Of a stretch of DNA of 64,000 nt, positions 20,563-30,826 are shown piece after piece. Position 1 is the first letter of the stretch. Every line of letters starts with the position of its first letter. A model generated the notes under the pieces. That model did no database searches. It was not told where the DNA came from and saw only the letters and a program-made list of their open reading frames with translations. A program made the translations under genes and the position numbers. Origin of the DNA: [Phialemoniopsis] sp. UDSM-2020. Its lineage: Eukaryota > Ascomycota > Sordariomycetes > Thyridiales > Thyridiaceae. The stretch covers positions 2,976,001 through 3,040,000 of the forward strand of contig JAEILZ010000001.1 of the NCBI GenBank assembly GCA_018873225.1. The letters run 5' to 3'.

Positions 20563-23500
20563 TGTACCGTTCGCAGTGAAGACCAGTTCTTTGCAAAAGC
20601 CTGTAGAACAGACAAGCGAAGCAGACTAGCTACCCAGCTGCGACCGGGTGTCGAGGAGGGTTTTGGGATTAGAGAAGGATCACAATCGCTGCCGACAAAA
20701 ATCGAGCGGAAGGATTTGGGAGCCGGTGAGCAGCGCGGAGACGCAGCTTTGAATACAAAGCAGGTGGCGGGCGGTTAAACGAGGGGGGGTGGTTTATAAA
20801 AAGGGAATCGGCACCGAGACTGGATGCAACGTCTCGCTCCACAGTCGGCTGGGCTTTTTCGGCGCTGTCCTAGCTGGATCAAGACGGTAAAGACTCCCCC
20901 GCTCCCCTGCACTTCTAGCGCCCGAATCCCCCAGTCGCTAACTAAAAAGCTCGCTTTTGGTGGATGCACACGCACTAAACCGTCACTGCTTCTAGCGTTC
21001 CCTTGGCGTGTGACCGAGATGGGGATTTGATGGAGACAAAAGACGATAGAAGTTCAGAACTGGCCGGCCCGTTCCCTTGGAATTCGGTCTGGTCCGAAGG
21101 GCGATGGTGGTGTGTGGTAGGTGACCCCGAAAAAGACTCAACGCTGCACCGCTGTACTGTGGCAACAGAGCACAGGAAGGATATTGTTGTCGACAATAGC
21201 GAAAGCGAAGTAAGCTCCTGGCCGTCTTCGCGACTTTGTACTCTGGCGCGGACCCGATGGAGATTGATTATGTAGGTACGAGGACCTGCGTCGTGCGGTG
21301 TGATGTGATGGATGTGATGTTGGTTGGGATTCGATCCGCTGCAGGCCTTACATGAACAACCACTTCCTTGGGACAGGACCAACGCAAGTGATTAAAAGGA
21401 AATGTCAGAGAAGGAACGGCTCGTGCCTGCTGAGCACAAGGTAGTTCGATTATCTGTCGACTTTGGATGGAAGCGGAAAGGACTGGAACTGGATATCGAC
21501 GGGAATCGTGCGTTGGATTCTTGATGTTGAGAGCGAGAGGAGAAGGATCAGATAGACGAGACCAATGAGTGGATGGAGAGACGAAATGCCGGCGCCTACG
21601 GAAAAGAGGGAAAAGGAAGAGGCAATGATACAAAAATGGGATATGCCAGATACTTTTACTCGGTTGGCCGTGACAGGCGGCCGGCCATGCGCTTCTGGCT
21701 ATCATGCATGCGACACAGATTGACGGCTACGGGAGGGGTCCCTCCCTGGGAACGCAAAACGTTGATGATGCCTGTGCCCTGGCCCATGTACTTGGATACC
21801 TCGAGCTGCTGGGGGCGCCGGACAGAGGATCAAGTACGGAATACGTACGGGGCCTGGGGGCTTGGTGAATCTGCCACTGGCGAATAGCCAGGGTTTGGCA
21901 GTTCGTGCAGGGGTATGGGACAGGTGGGTGGGAGCCAAGGAGGGAGGTACCAGAGGCGTACGCGTGTACGTATGTACAAGTAGAGATGAGGCTCCCAGGG
22001 CGGCGGGAAGGATCTTGACAGCACCCATGTGCAAGTGAATGATGCCACTCCCCGGACGATCACAGACATCGCTGGCCAAGACAGCAAACAGATAGACTAG
22101 CTGGCCATAAAGCTGTAAGAAAAGATCGAATGTTTTCCATCCTCAGAATCGAACCACCAGAGCCAGCATCGCTTCTCGGCATCGAAAGGTGGACGGGGTG
22201 TCAGTGTGGAAAGGGTCGTTGCTTGAGACTCAGCGTGACAGGGTGCGGGACAGACAGACCAGGGGTAAAGGTCAATGTCTGTTTCCACGCTGTCTCTCCT
22301 GCGCCGAATCGTTCTGTTGTGTGGAGTCTGGAAAGATGATACTTGACCGTCTCCTCCTCGGCCAAACTACATTTCTACCAGTCCATTACGCACATCGTCA
22401 AGCCACCCTGGTCATAGGTGATCTTTTTGACAACCTGGATGCTCACGGGGCATACATCGACTGGTGAAAGAGGACGGGTTTGAGTGTGGCTTTTTCGGCC
22501 GTTGATAACGGCCGCCAACGCCCCAACAGCCCCCCGTGTTGGCTCTACAGGTCCTTTGCTCTCGAAATTGGGAGATTTGGGCGCCAATGGCTCCCACGAG
22601 TGGTGTGCTGAGATTGGAGCTTGCGTGGTGGGAGAAAAATGCAGAGCGCCGAGAGGGTTGTCGAGTTAATGCGGTTCCAAAATAGCCTGTCGCAGAAGTT
22701 GTGGCATCGCCGCGAATCAAGGCCTGTCTCCTTTATGCGCCCAGCGTCCCAAGCACAGCGCTAGAACCGTGATTGGCTGTGTGGGACGGCACTTGGACCT
22801 CATCTCGCACAGCTGGCGTTTCCGACGGCGCCTAGAAGCAGAGCTGCAGAGCCACCGGAGTCTTGGTACCAATGGTAGCAGGGGGGCCTGTGCTGCCCCT
22901 CGACAAGGATCCATCTCTTAGGCTTGACGACCGATTGACCCCCTGTTGAGGCTGTCGAGATGGCATTCTCCTCTCTTGCTTCACCCAAAGGTCCGTACAA
23001 CTACCTAGGTAGTCTACATACTAGGTTCCTAGTTATCGTGCTCAGCCAAATCAAGGACGTCATCGACAGCATCAGTCGTCAAATGTTGCTGCTACTCTAC
23101 CTCAGTCCTCAAGGAACGAAGACCAGGTCCTTGGGAGCATACTACGCACAACAGTGCCAAACACCATGATACAATCTCTGTTGGCTACCTAGGCCCTTTT
23201 TCATGTATGATATCTTTAAGCGCCGCCAACCGTCTAGTCTACTTGTTAGTCGTCGTGCCAATGTTGCCAGTGCCAATATCACTATTGCTAGATTGCATAT
23301 ATTCGGCCTCTTTTAGATGTGTGATTATCACGTCTGTTCATGAGCGTGACAGGAAATAGTAGCTGCATAGGCTGCACACTCAAGCCATGTTCGTCATGAG
23401 GAATGCACATTGTGATAGTGACGCTCAACTCGCCAATTGTCAATGCAGAAGCCACCATCTCATCCACAACTTGACAGCAACAGTGCCATCGATCCGGACC

Positions 23501-25326
23501 CCATCACATGCACTACGAAGTAGCCTGCAGTAGCCTGCTTGAGGCGAGATCGTTGTTTTGCATCCTTCGCCGTTGAGCCCCGTGGGATTCAAGAACATGT
23601 GACGCCTCTCAACATCTAATACTGGGATAAGGTAGGTAAAGTAGTCCCCGACTTGGCACCAGGTACGGCCAACGTCAACACTCCCCACTGGTCAAGATCG
23701 CGATGTTAAATTGGACAAGATCAGTTGATGTCTCGATTTTTAATTCAGTAATACGTGATACAGGTGGTATCTGAGTACGTACGAAGTAGTACAGCTTCTT
23801 GGGCGTGCCTACTTAATTAGTTCTAATTGACTGCAGGTCAGGCATAGCCTCATCCCTGAGCTGAATCGTGCAAGGCCTGTTGATCTTTCAGTTCTGCGGA
23901 CCAAATGCCATGCAAACAAGATGCTAGCTTTTTTAGCATAACGACAGGTCTCTTCTCGGCTCGTCCCACTAGAGCCGTGGGGCTCTCCTAGCCCTGGAGC
24001 TGGCTAGCTGGTGGGGTTGATCGTCCAGGGTCCCAGCCCCGGAGGCCATACGAAACTCGCTAAGGCCTCAGGTGGTTTGAGATTTTGAGCCTGTCGAGTT
24101 TGTTGATCCTGTGAAACCGTCGCGAGTGAACACAAGACGATAACGTCGGTACACCGGCAGAACAATCGAGAACAACAGGATCAAAGCGCCTTGCTTTTTG
24201 ACGTCATCTAATAAGTAGTTTATGATATGGGTTCAAGCCTCAGCAACCTCGGTGGAGGAGTTCGGGACCCTAGAAAGGCCGCGTATTGCTACGATTACAG
24301 CATCGATGACTGAAAGCCCGGGCCTCCGAAGCAGTCTCGGTCTGACATCTATGTAGGTACCTGCACGCAGAAGATCACAAGGTTGACAAATAGTATTGAA
24401 ATTTTTGCTCAGCGGGTTGGAGAATATTTCTCCAAGTAGACTTCGAGGTACAAACTCCTGCACAGTACATAGATGTTACTAAATTCTCACTTACATGATC
24501 TACCCGCACCCCGTGAAAGAAAAACTCCCGACCACTGCCGGACTGGTGCGTTGCATCCTGTCCTGCCATAGTTCCACTTCCGTTTCTGGCTTGAATGACA
24601 GGATCTCTCAAGCAAATTAATGCTACCTTTCCTCCATGGGGATGCTCCTGGGCTTCCTGTGTCTCAAACTTCAAGTCAAGTACCGGCAGAAGGAGCATTA
24701 GAGCCCTGTGTCGATGAAAGAAGACAAGAGAGACTGCTCTTATAAACATGACTAGAAATTATCATGGCTCCCTATGCTCTCTACAAGCTTGAGTCCGGTC
24801 CCTAATCAATGATAGATTCTCTTTGATAGTCGAAATCGCAGTACTTAATCTGTAGCAGAGACTTTGTTCGGAACAACCTCGTCAACCTAAGGTAGCCCTG
24901 GCCGTTAACAGAGTAGGGGAAAGTCCACCCCTGTGTCGATCGCCTCATGATCACCCTTGCATTCGGCCATTTGTTTGAGAACACCACAAGGGTCATGAAG
25001 GCGAAAGTTGCAGTCGTAACACCCGGGCCCAACCACGTTCTGGAGCTTGATCATGGCACCAGGTGAATTATTTAATGGAACGATGACTGAGCCCGCCGCA
25101 AGCAAATGGCATTCGAAACACGAGATTCTGATTCTCAACTCCAGAAACCCTCTAATGCCCACGGCACGTACTCCTAACGCTATGCTTCATTGGTACCATC
25201 AGTTCCGACCGTGCCAACCGTCCCGTCTTCACCACTTTAAGCTTATATTCGATATCGCACTTTGTCTGCCACCAAGCCAAGCCAAGTCATTATGTGCTCG
25301 ACGAGCTGTGGAGAAACGGAGGGAAA
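20563..25326. other. 4.8-kb intergenic region upstream of noxR
   Basis: No gene can be supported with confidence. Sequence near noxR probably holds its promoter and leader. TACCTAGGTA-like palindromes occur near 22999 and 23019. A cysteine-containing frame near 24.9-25.2 kb is listed separately. Confidence 0.5.
24905..25162 (-). other. Possible small cysteine-rich ORF, unproven
   Basis: A minus-strand frame is open upstream to about 25186 with no ATG near its start. It carries ISCFECH and GCYDCNFRLHDPC, plus two later cysteines and a C-terminal LLC. It lies just downstream of ccs1 on the same strand. No start codon, signal peptide or splice pattern makes it a convincing gene. It may be chance. 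Confidence 0.2.
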
Positions 25327-26398
25327 TCAAAGCATTCCCTTCTGGACCTCGTCCTTCCTTTCTTCCCAAAGCGTCTTGCCCGTGCAGGAGCATACCGTCT
25401 TGTCATTGTCCCATACACCCGCACTGCGAGCAATCACCCCTACAACGGTGTTCTCGTCGTTTTGCAAGGATTGACCCTGGCTCTCCTCTTGCTTCGAAAC
25501 CACCAGAGCATGCCCAATCACTTCCCACACCTGGAACGGCTTATCGAGATAAATGCTGCCCCTTCCGTCCGCCTTGATCTCGAACGTGCCGAGGAAACCA
25601 CGAGGTGTGCCATCTCTCTCGTCCTTTGCGGCGCCGGTCGAGGCGCCAGTCCATACAGGCCCAGTGGAAGTTACCCCATCCTTGAGGTCACCATAGTCAC
25701 GGACCGTAGCACGGTATGTGCCGGGAGAGACCCCCTTGAGGGTGAGGTCTACAAGAGTCACAGCGGGGGAAACTTGGACCATCCTGGCAAGACCCCGAAC
25801 TTCCCTGTTGTTGTCATCGTCTTGAATGGACGTGACAACGGCGTTTGCGCTCTGGTTCGGACGGTAAAACGTCTCAAGTATACTGACAGCTGCGCCTGTA
25901 CCATCAAGAGCCAGATTAGCTGTGCTTTATTACGTAGGCCTGCAATATTGTGACGAGATACGGCAGGATCGATGGCAGTGCAGTATCGGGGTGGGATTGC
26001 GCTGCGCCTTCAACTTACTGTTTGAACCCCCTGAGCCCCTCAATATGGCATCTCTCCCTGTGTTCTGGATCGCCTCCACGATGGCTGAAGGCGGAGCTAT
26101 TTCCACAATAGCCTTCGATCAGTCCAAAGAGTCCTCGGTTTTTTTCGCAAAAACGCACAGAGCAGTTGTAAGTATAGCAATGACATACCAGTTCCTTCTA
26201 TAGAGACCAGCTGCTCCTTGAGGTCAGCCTCGACCTTGGTGATCCCTCCAAGTTTGTAGACAGCATTTGAAACATCCTTGACACAACTATCACATGTCAT
26301 TGGCACTGCGAACAGCGTCTATCTCCAGACTGTAATTAGCATGAAGTTTGTATCATGACTAAGCGAGTACAGACCTGGAATGAGTGAGTGACGGCCAT
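25327..26398 (-). CDS. ccs1: Copper chaperone for superoxide dismutase
   Basis: Ccs1 loads copper into Sod1 and forms its disulfide, in the cytosol and the mitochondrial intermembrane space. Four exons, 26398-26375, 26318-26189, 26096-26019 and 25895-25327, give 266 residues. The first intron must end at GAGATAG so that HSFQ joins TLFAVPMTCDSC. The third must end at GGTACAG to make the conserved SNSAAVSILET. Domain I is an HMA fold with the copper site MTCDSC (Cys17, Cys20). Domain II is SOD1-like (LKGVSPGTYRATVRDYGDL, GFLGTFEIKADGRG, VIGHALVVSK, GVIARSAGVWDN). Domain III carries the CxC motif VCSCTGK (Cys246, Cys248). The start follows family alignment, but the frame stays open to another ATG at 26524. 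Confidence 0.95.
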
Positions 26399-26524
26399 TT
26401 TGCTATCTCGCCTGCTGTTTGCGAGTGGCTGGAGTTGTTGTCTCTCTCTAAAGGTATATGCGGTTGCAGTGGCCACAAAGACGAAACCTGATAGACCCAG
26501 AGTGTACCGACCAATCTTGTTCAT
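26399..26524 (-). other. In-frame N-terminal extension of ccs1 with a membrane-anchor signature
   Basis: From ATG 26524 the frame runs without a stop for 42 codons into the canonical Met of Ccs1. It reads as a basic start (MNKIGRY), a hydrophobic stretch (LGLSGFVFVATATAYTF) and a basic flank (RERQQ), a signal-anchor pattern. Whether it is translated is unknown; it could be leader sequence. Confidence 0.4.
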
Positions 26525-27089
26525 CAGGCACGTGAAGCTTTTTGAGAGAAAATTGGGAAGAAGTCAGGAAGCAGATGATATAGGATATATCGGAGAATGT
26601 TCTAAGAAGAACGATTCGAGAGCAAGCCTGACACTCTTAGAGCTCCGACTTAAACTGGATTGCTATGTATTTCTGCTTTGAAATCGCATCATTGGCAACT
26701 GCTCCGTTCGTCGGGACCAGCGGCGGAATCCTTCGGCGCTCGGGACTTAGACAGCACGCTAAAATTTGATGTCTCAGTACTTTAGCGCAGCGTCACCTAA
26801 GCGCAGAGCTCGGACCAACACCCTCACGTGCAGTAACACTCCAGAAATTTTGTATGGATCAATTCAGGGTGGTCGTCGAATTGGACATGATCTCGGCATC
26901 GCGAAAGTTGACGACGATTTTCGACACTGTCGCCGACGAATTTTACGGCTAGATTCCTCGAATCGTCTAGGTAGCTGGACAAGTCAAAGATCAGTCGAGC
27001 TTGCGACTGAACTTTGAGTCAACTTTAATCATTTCTCGGGGTCGGATGAGGGACTCGCTCCCCAACATCCCCGATATCCCGTCGTCAAG
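26525..27089. promoter_or_regulatory. Divergent promoter region, ccs1 and mrpl23
   Basis: The gap between the divergent ccs1 and mitochondrial ribosomal protein genes. No gene is seen. Short frames here are unsupported. Confidence 0.5.
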
Positions 27090-27752
27090 ATGTCCCAGAC
27101 AGTCGGCTTGGTGAGTTCACATGTGTTATTCTATACCCCATGCGGTCCTCTTCTATCGTATCGCATGGCCCGGTTTGTCAAAGCTAGCTTAACTGACCTC
27201 GCCTGCCTCCAACCTCCGCAGACCCGACTTGCCTACTCACGCACATGGCACCACATCTCCGCCTCAACACCACACCCGACCCTCAGCACCATCAAGGCCC
27301 CGGCAGAGGACATTACACCGCCCACGCTGGGTCGCCTGGCCTCGCGCATCGCCACCATACTCATGGGCAAGCACAAGCCCATCTGGGACCCCTCGACCGA
27401 CTGCGGCGACTACGTGGTCGTGACCAACTGCGCCGCCCTGCACGTCACGGGCCGCAAGAAGTGGCAAAAGACCTACTACCGGCATAACACGCGACCGGGC
27501 TCGCTGCGGCATGTCACCATGGACGTCCTGATGGACAAGTACGGCGGCTCCGAGGTCCTGCGCAAGGCCGTCAGCGGCATGCTGCCCAAGAACCGGCTGC
27601 GCGACAAGCGGCTGGCGAGGCTCAAGGCGTTTGAGGGCGACGCGCACCCGTACAAGAGCAACCTGGTGAGGTTCGGTGGCAAGGTCGTCGGGAGCGAGGG
27701 CTGGGAGGACGCCGTCAAGGCCGTGAGGGAGTCGGACAAGACGAGGTTATGA
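27090..27752 (+). CDS. mrpl23: Mitochondrial large-subunit ribosomal protein uL13m
   Basis: This is a component of the 54S mitochondrial ribosomal subunit. Two exons, 27090-27110 (MSQTVGL) and 27222-27752, give 183 residues. The uL13 core is clear: RTWHHISA, LGRLASRIATILMGKHKP, GDYVVVTNCAALHVTGRKK, YRHNTRPGSLRHVTMDVLM and the conserved RKAVSGMLPKNRLRDKRL. The N-terminus is short and uncharged, as in yeast MrpL23, which lacks a classic cleaved presequence. Codon use is strongly GC3-biased, giving long shadow frames on both strands. Confidence 0.95.
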   Translation: MSQTVGLVSSHVLFYTPCGPLLSYRMARFVKASLTDLACLQPPQTRLAYSRTWHHISASTPHPTLSTIKAPAEDITPPTLGRLASRIATILMGKHKPIWDPSTDCGDYVVVTNCAALHVTGRKKWQKTYYRHNTRPGSLRHVTMDVLMDKYGGSEVLRKAVSGMLPKNRLRDKRLARLKAFEGDAHPYKSNLVRFGGKVVGSEGWEDAVKAVRESDKTRL

Positions 27753-28014
27753 GGCTTCTCTGACGTTGCACCTTCGACAAAACGTATGGCGGCGTGGTGT
27801 TGTGCCTGGGAGGGAGCAGGCTGTGTATTACTTTGCCTTGGAACGGCACCGGGTCTTTACAGCAGAGATGCAGGCAAAAATCTGCCTTCGCTTTGTTGAT
27901 CTTCGAGGAGATCTGTGTATGAAAATTACTTGTATACCAAAATAGAAATCCTGACTAACATCAAACAACAATCACAACCCGATGCCAGATGCTAATATTC
28001 CTCCCAACAAAGTA

Positions 28015-29101
28015 CTAAAGTCTGCATAAGAAATGCCTGAGACTGCCTTCTTTCACTGACATGGTACTTGGGGCTTCGGTTGGCCAACTCCACAAGTTCA
28101 TGCTCAGAAGCTATCGTGTCACGCATACCCAATCAGATCAGATCAAGATCAATCACGATCGGCTTACCTCGCACTTGATAAGACCATTGGGCCCAGACTG
28201 CGGTACATACACCTCGGCGTCCTCGCCCGTGTTTTTCAGGCCCTTGTGCCAGCTCAGGTCAAGCTCGAAGTAATGCTTGTTAGGCAGTGTGTAGTCGGTC
28301 CGCTGCACATCGGGCGCCGCCTCCAGGATCAACTCGCACATCTTGTACATGGTGTTTTGCACCGATGCACTCTCGTCCAGCGCGAATGTGCGCAACGTGA
28401 TCTCCCGCGCAGCTTCCCAGGCCTTGTCGAACCGCTCGACACCGGCCTGGACCTGCGCCAGGTCGGCGAATGTTTTCCAAGCCCATCCACAGTCAACATC
28501 GGTACTGAGGATACGGTCCCAGGTCTCCGGCAGGGTGGTGAATTCGTCGCGGACAAAGCCGTGAAAGGCCGACCCTGTGCTCTTGAGTACGGTCAGGCCG
28601 ACGATGCCACTGCGGATCTGGATGCTGTCCTTGCGGGAGACGGTGGCCTCGACATTGCGCGTCTCTTGGCCGTCCCGCAGGAAGCTGTGCGGGTGAGGCT
28701 TGCCGTCAACGACCATGCGCGTCCAGCGGTGAACGATGACCTTGACGTGGGCAGTGTGGATGTGCGCATAAGTGGCCAAGAAATGCGATCCAAGGATCGA
28801 CGCAAAGAGTTCCGGCGGGTTGACTGGATTCTCCTTGGCCTTGATGTAAATGGTGTTCTTGATGGAATCCGTGGCGACAACGACACTGTTATCTGCCTTT
28901 GTGTATCTGAGAACGAGATTTAGCCAATGTCTTGGGGGCCACCGTTATCAAGGGAGTACCGTACGAGGTGTCGATATGCCCCTCGAGAAGACAGCAGACA
29001 GTCATTTCAGTCACAGTCTGGACACCAGTCTCAGCATCCCGCTGGACTTTATAGACACGGACATTGTCCTTGCCGTAGCGAGCAGAGGCAAGAGTAGGCA
29101 T
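28015..29101 (-). CDS. uaZ: Urate oxidase (uricase)
   Basis: The enzyme oxidises urate to 5-hydroxyisourate with release of hydrogen peroxide, usually in peroxisomes, in purine catabolism. Exons 29101-28965 and 28906-28168 are firm; the GTACGG...CTCAG intron makes the conserved SYTKADNSVVVATD. Key residues are present: Lys11 (RYGKDNVRV), Thr58-Asp59 (ATD), then TYAHIHTAHVKV, GLTVLKSTGSAFHGFVRDE and LPNKHYFELDLSWH. The C-terminus is ambiguous. Without splicing, the frame ends at 28153 as GLIKCEVSRS (296 residues), short of the tail that usually carries the peroxisomal signal. A 57-nt GTAAGC...GATAG intron (28167-28111) would instead lead to a third exon, 28110-28015, ending LCRL (323 residues); CRL matches the PTS1 consensus. 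I give the span for the spliced form. Confidence 0.9.
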
Positions 29102-30826
29102 GTTCCTTGTCAGAGATAGGTATGGCTATGGTAACGATATGCAATCGATGGTAGTAAGGTCAGGAAGATGGACCAAAGCGGGTGTCTTAGCTAGACCACG
29201 TTATCAAGGATAAAGATATATAGAGCAGGGTTGAACACTGAAGCGCTACTGTGCGCTGAACAACGACCAGAAAAGGGGATTCACGTTTATATGTAGGAGT
29301 CGCCCGGTCTGGTCGTACTTTATGCAAGAGCTAGCTACAGATAAATGTGTCAGTCGTGCAGAACCCCCAGATCCCTACCTCACTAGGGAAGATGAGGATG
29401 GCTGGATCAGCGCCATTCTTTGATAGGTGTACTGCAGGGAATGCGGGAGCCTCGACGAAGCTTAATGTGAGGGGGTGGAACTGGGTCGAGCACAGGTGAC
29501 GCCAGAAGCAAGCGGGGATCGGTTCGGGCGACCCATCGGAGTGGCCCGTCAGCTTTTCTTGATAACATCTCAGAGATAACATCAGTAACATGTGTTGTAC
29601 GTAAAAGCACCCCCTCGCTGGAGATACTCCGTACCTGTGTGTCTCCAAGTTTGGCAACCATGGATCTCTTAGACGATGACACGATGTTGAGCAAAGATGC
29701 GTATTGTTGCTGTACAGACTGTGAATCACCTGGGTGCCGGCATATCAACCACGGTTAGCTGCAGCTTTTTCTTGTCACCCTTCTCGAGTCTATCCCGAGT
29801 TTTTCTTATCTGCATGTGCCTCGAGGCCGCCTCGTCGTGCTTTATCGGCGCAGCAAAGGCAAGCAACCGTGAAAGCTGAGATGAGGAAGGGAGGAGGTGA
29901 TCCCATTGTCTGTTCCCCATACTTGAGAGCTAGTGTGACTGAGACCAAGGTTCACGATTACACAAAAAAAAACTATTGGTCTTCTTTCATTATGCTTTTA
30001 CAAGGATAATAACTCGAGTTGAAAGCTAGCTGTGAGAATGGGAGCTCTTGGTGACTTCTAAAGCTAGTAGCAATGGGATCATCATAGGAAGCAGTAGACT
30101 AACTAATATGTTACGGGTCCATCTCGTCACTCCATACCCAGACAGTCCATTCGGGCTTGTTAGTATAAACCTCGAAAAGGTCACTTGAACGGAGAAAAAG
30201 CACACAATACCAAGATGAGATGAGTGTGAGTGGCTTCTCATAGCATCAGTTCAAGTTGTACAGCCGCCATAGAGTCTGGAGAGCAAAGGGACCCAAGCTG
30301 GAGACGCCCTATTATGTGGGCCAAGACAGCACCAGTAGCCCGCTGTGCCAAAGCGCGACAGCGCTGAGACCCCTCCTCCCCCGGCCAGGCACACCAGACT
30401 GGTGTAGATCCTCCAGAATCAAGACAGCCTTGGAATTCCATCAGCTATTGCGACAACTTAACTTCACAGCCCTGCCGATTCGCCCCGCCACACTTTGAGG
30501 AAAGCACCCTCTCATAAGCGAACGAGCCTTGACCTGGGCTCTTCCAGAACCTCTACCTGCCAGGTCCGACTTATTGGTCGCAAACCCGCGACGATAACAC
30601 ACGCCCCAAGCTCTCCTGAGCTTGTGAAGGGGTGATCAGCACAATCACAGCTCTGTGCCTCGAGATCTGACCTATCATTTGCGGTTGAAGCCACAGAGAT
30701 CTTGTGCTTCAATTTCGATTGTTCCTCTCCATCCACGGAATCGGCACACAGCGCGTGGACAGTGCAAACGGATGCTCGATTTTGACGAATGTTTGAGCTG
30801 AGGGCTTCGTCCCGCTCGGAGGGCAA
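29102..30826. other. Intergenic, urate oxidase promoter to avo3 leader
   Basis: 1.7 kb between divergent genes. Minus-strand frames at 29331-29748 and 29726-29920 could not be joined into a recognisable product. Sequence before 30827 is presumed leader of avo3. Confidence 0.45.

Noticed and set aside
24220..24300. tRNA-like box B (GGGTTCAAGCC)
   Set aside because: No matching acceptor, D or anticodon arms could be found around it.
29331..29920. Possible minus-strand gene between urate oxidase and avo3
   Set aside because: Pieces could not be joined by plausible introns into a recognisable protein.
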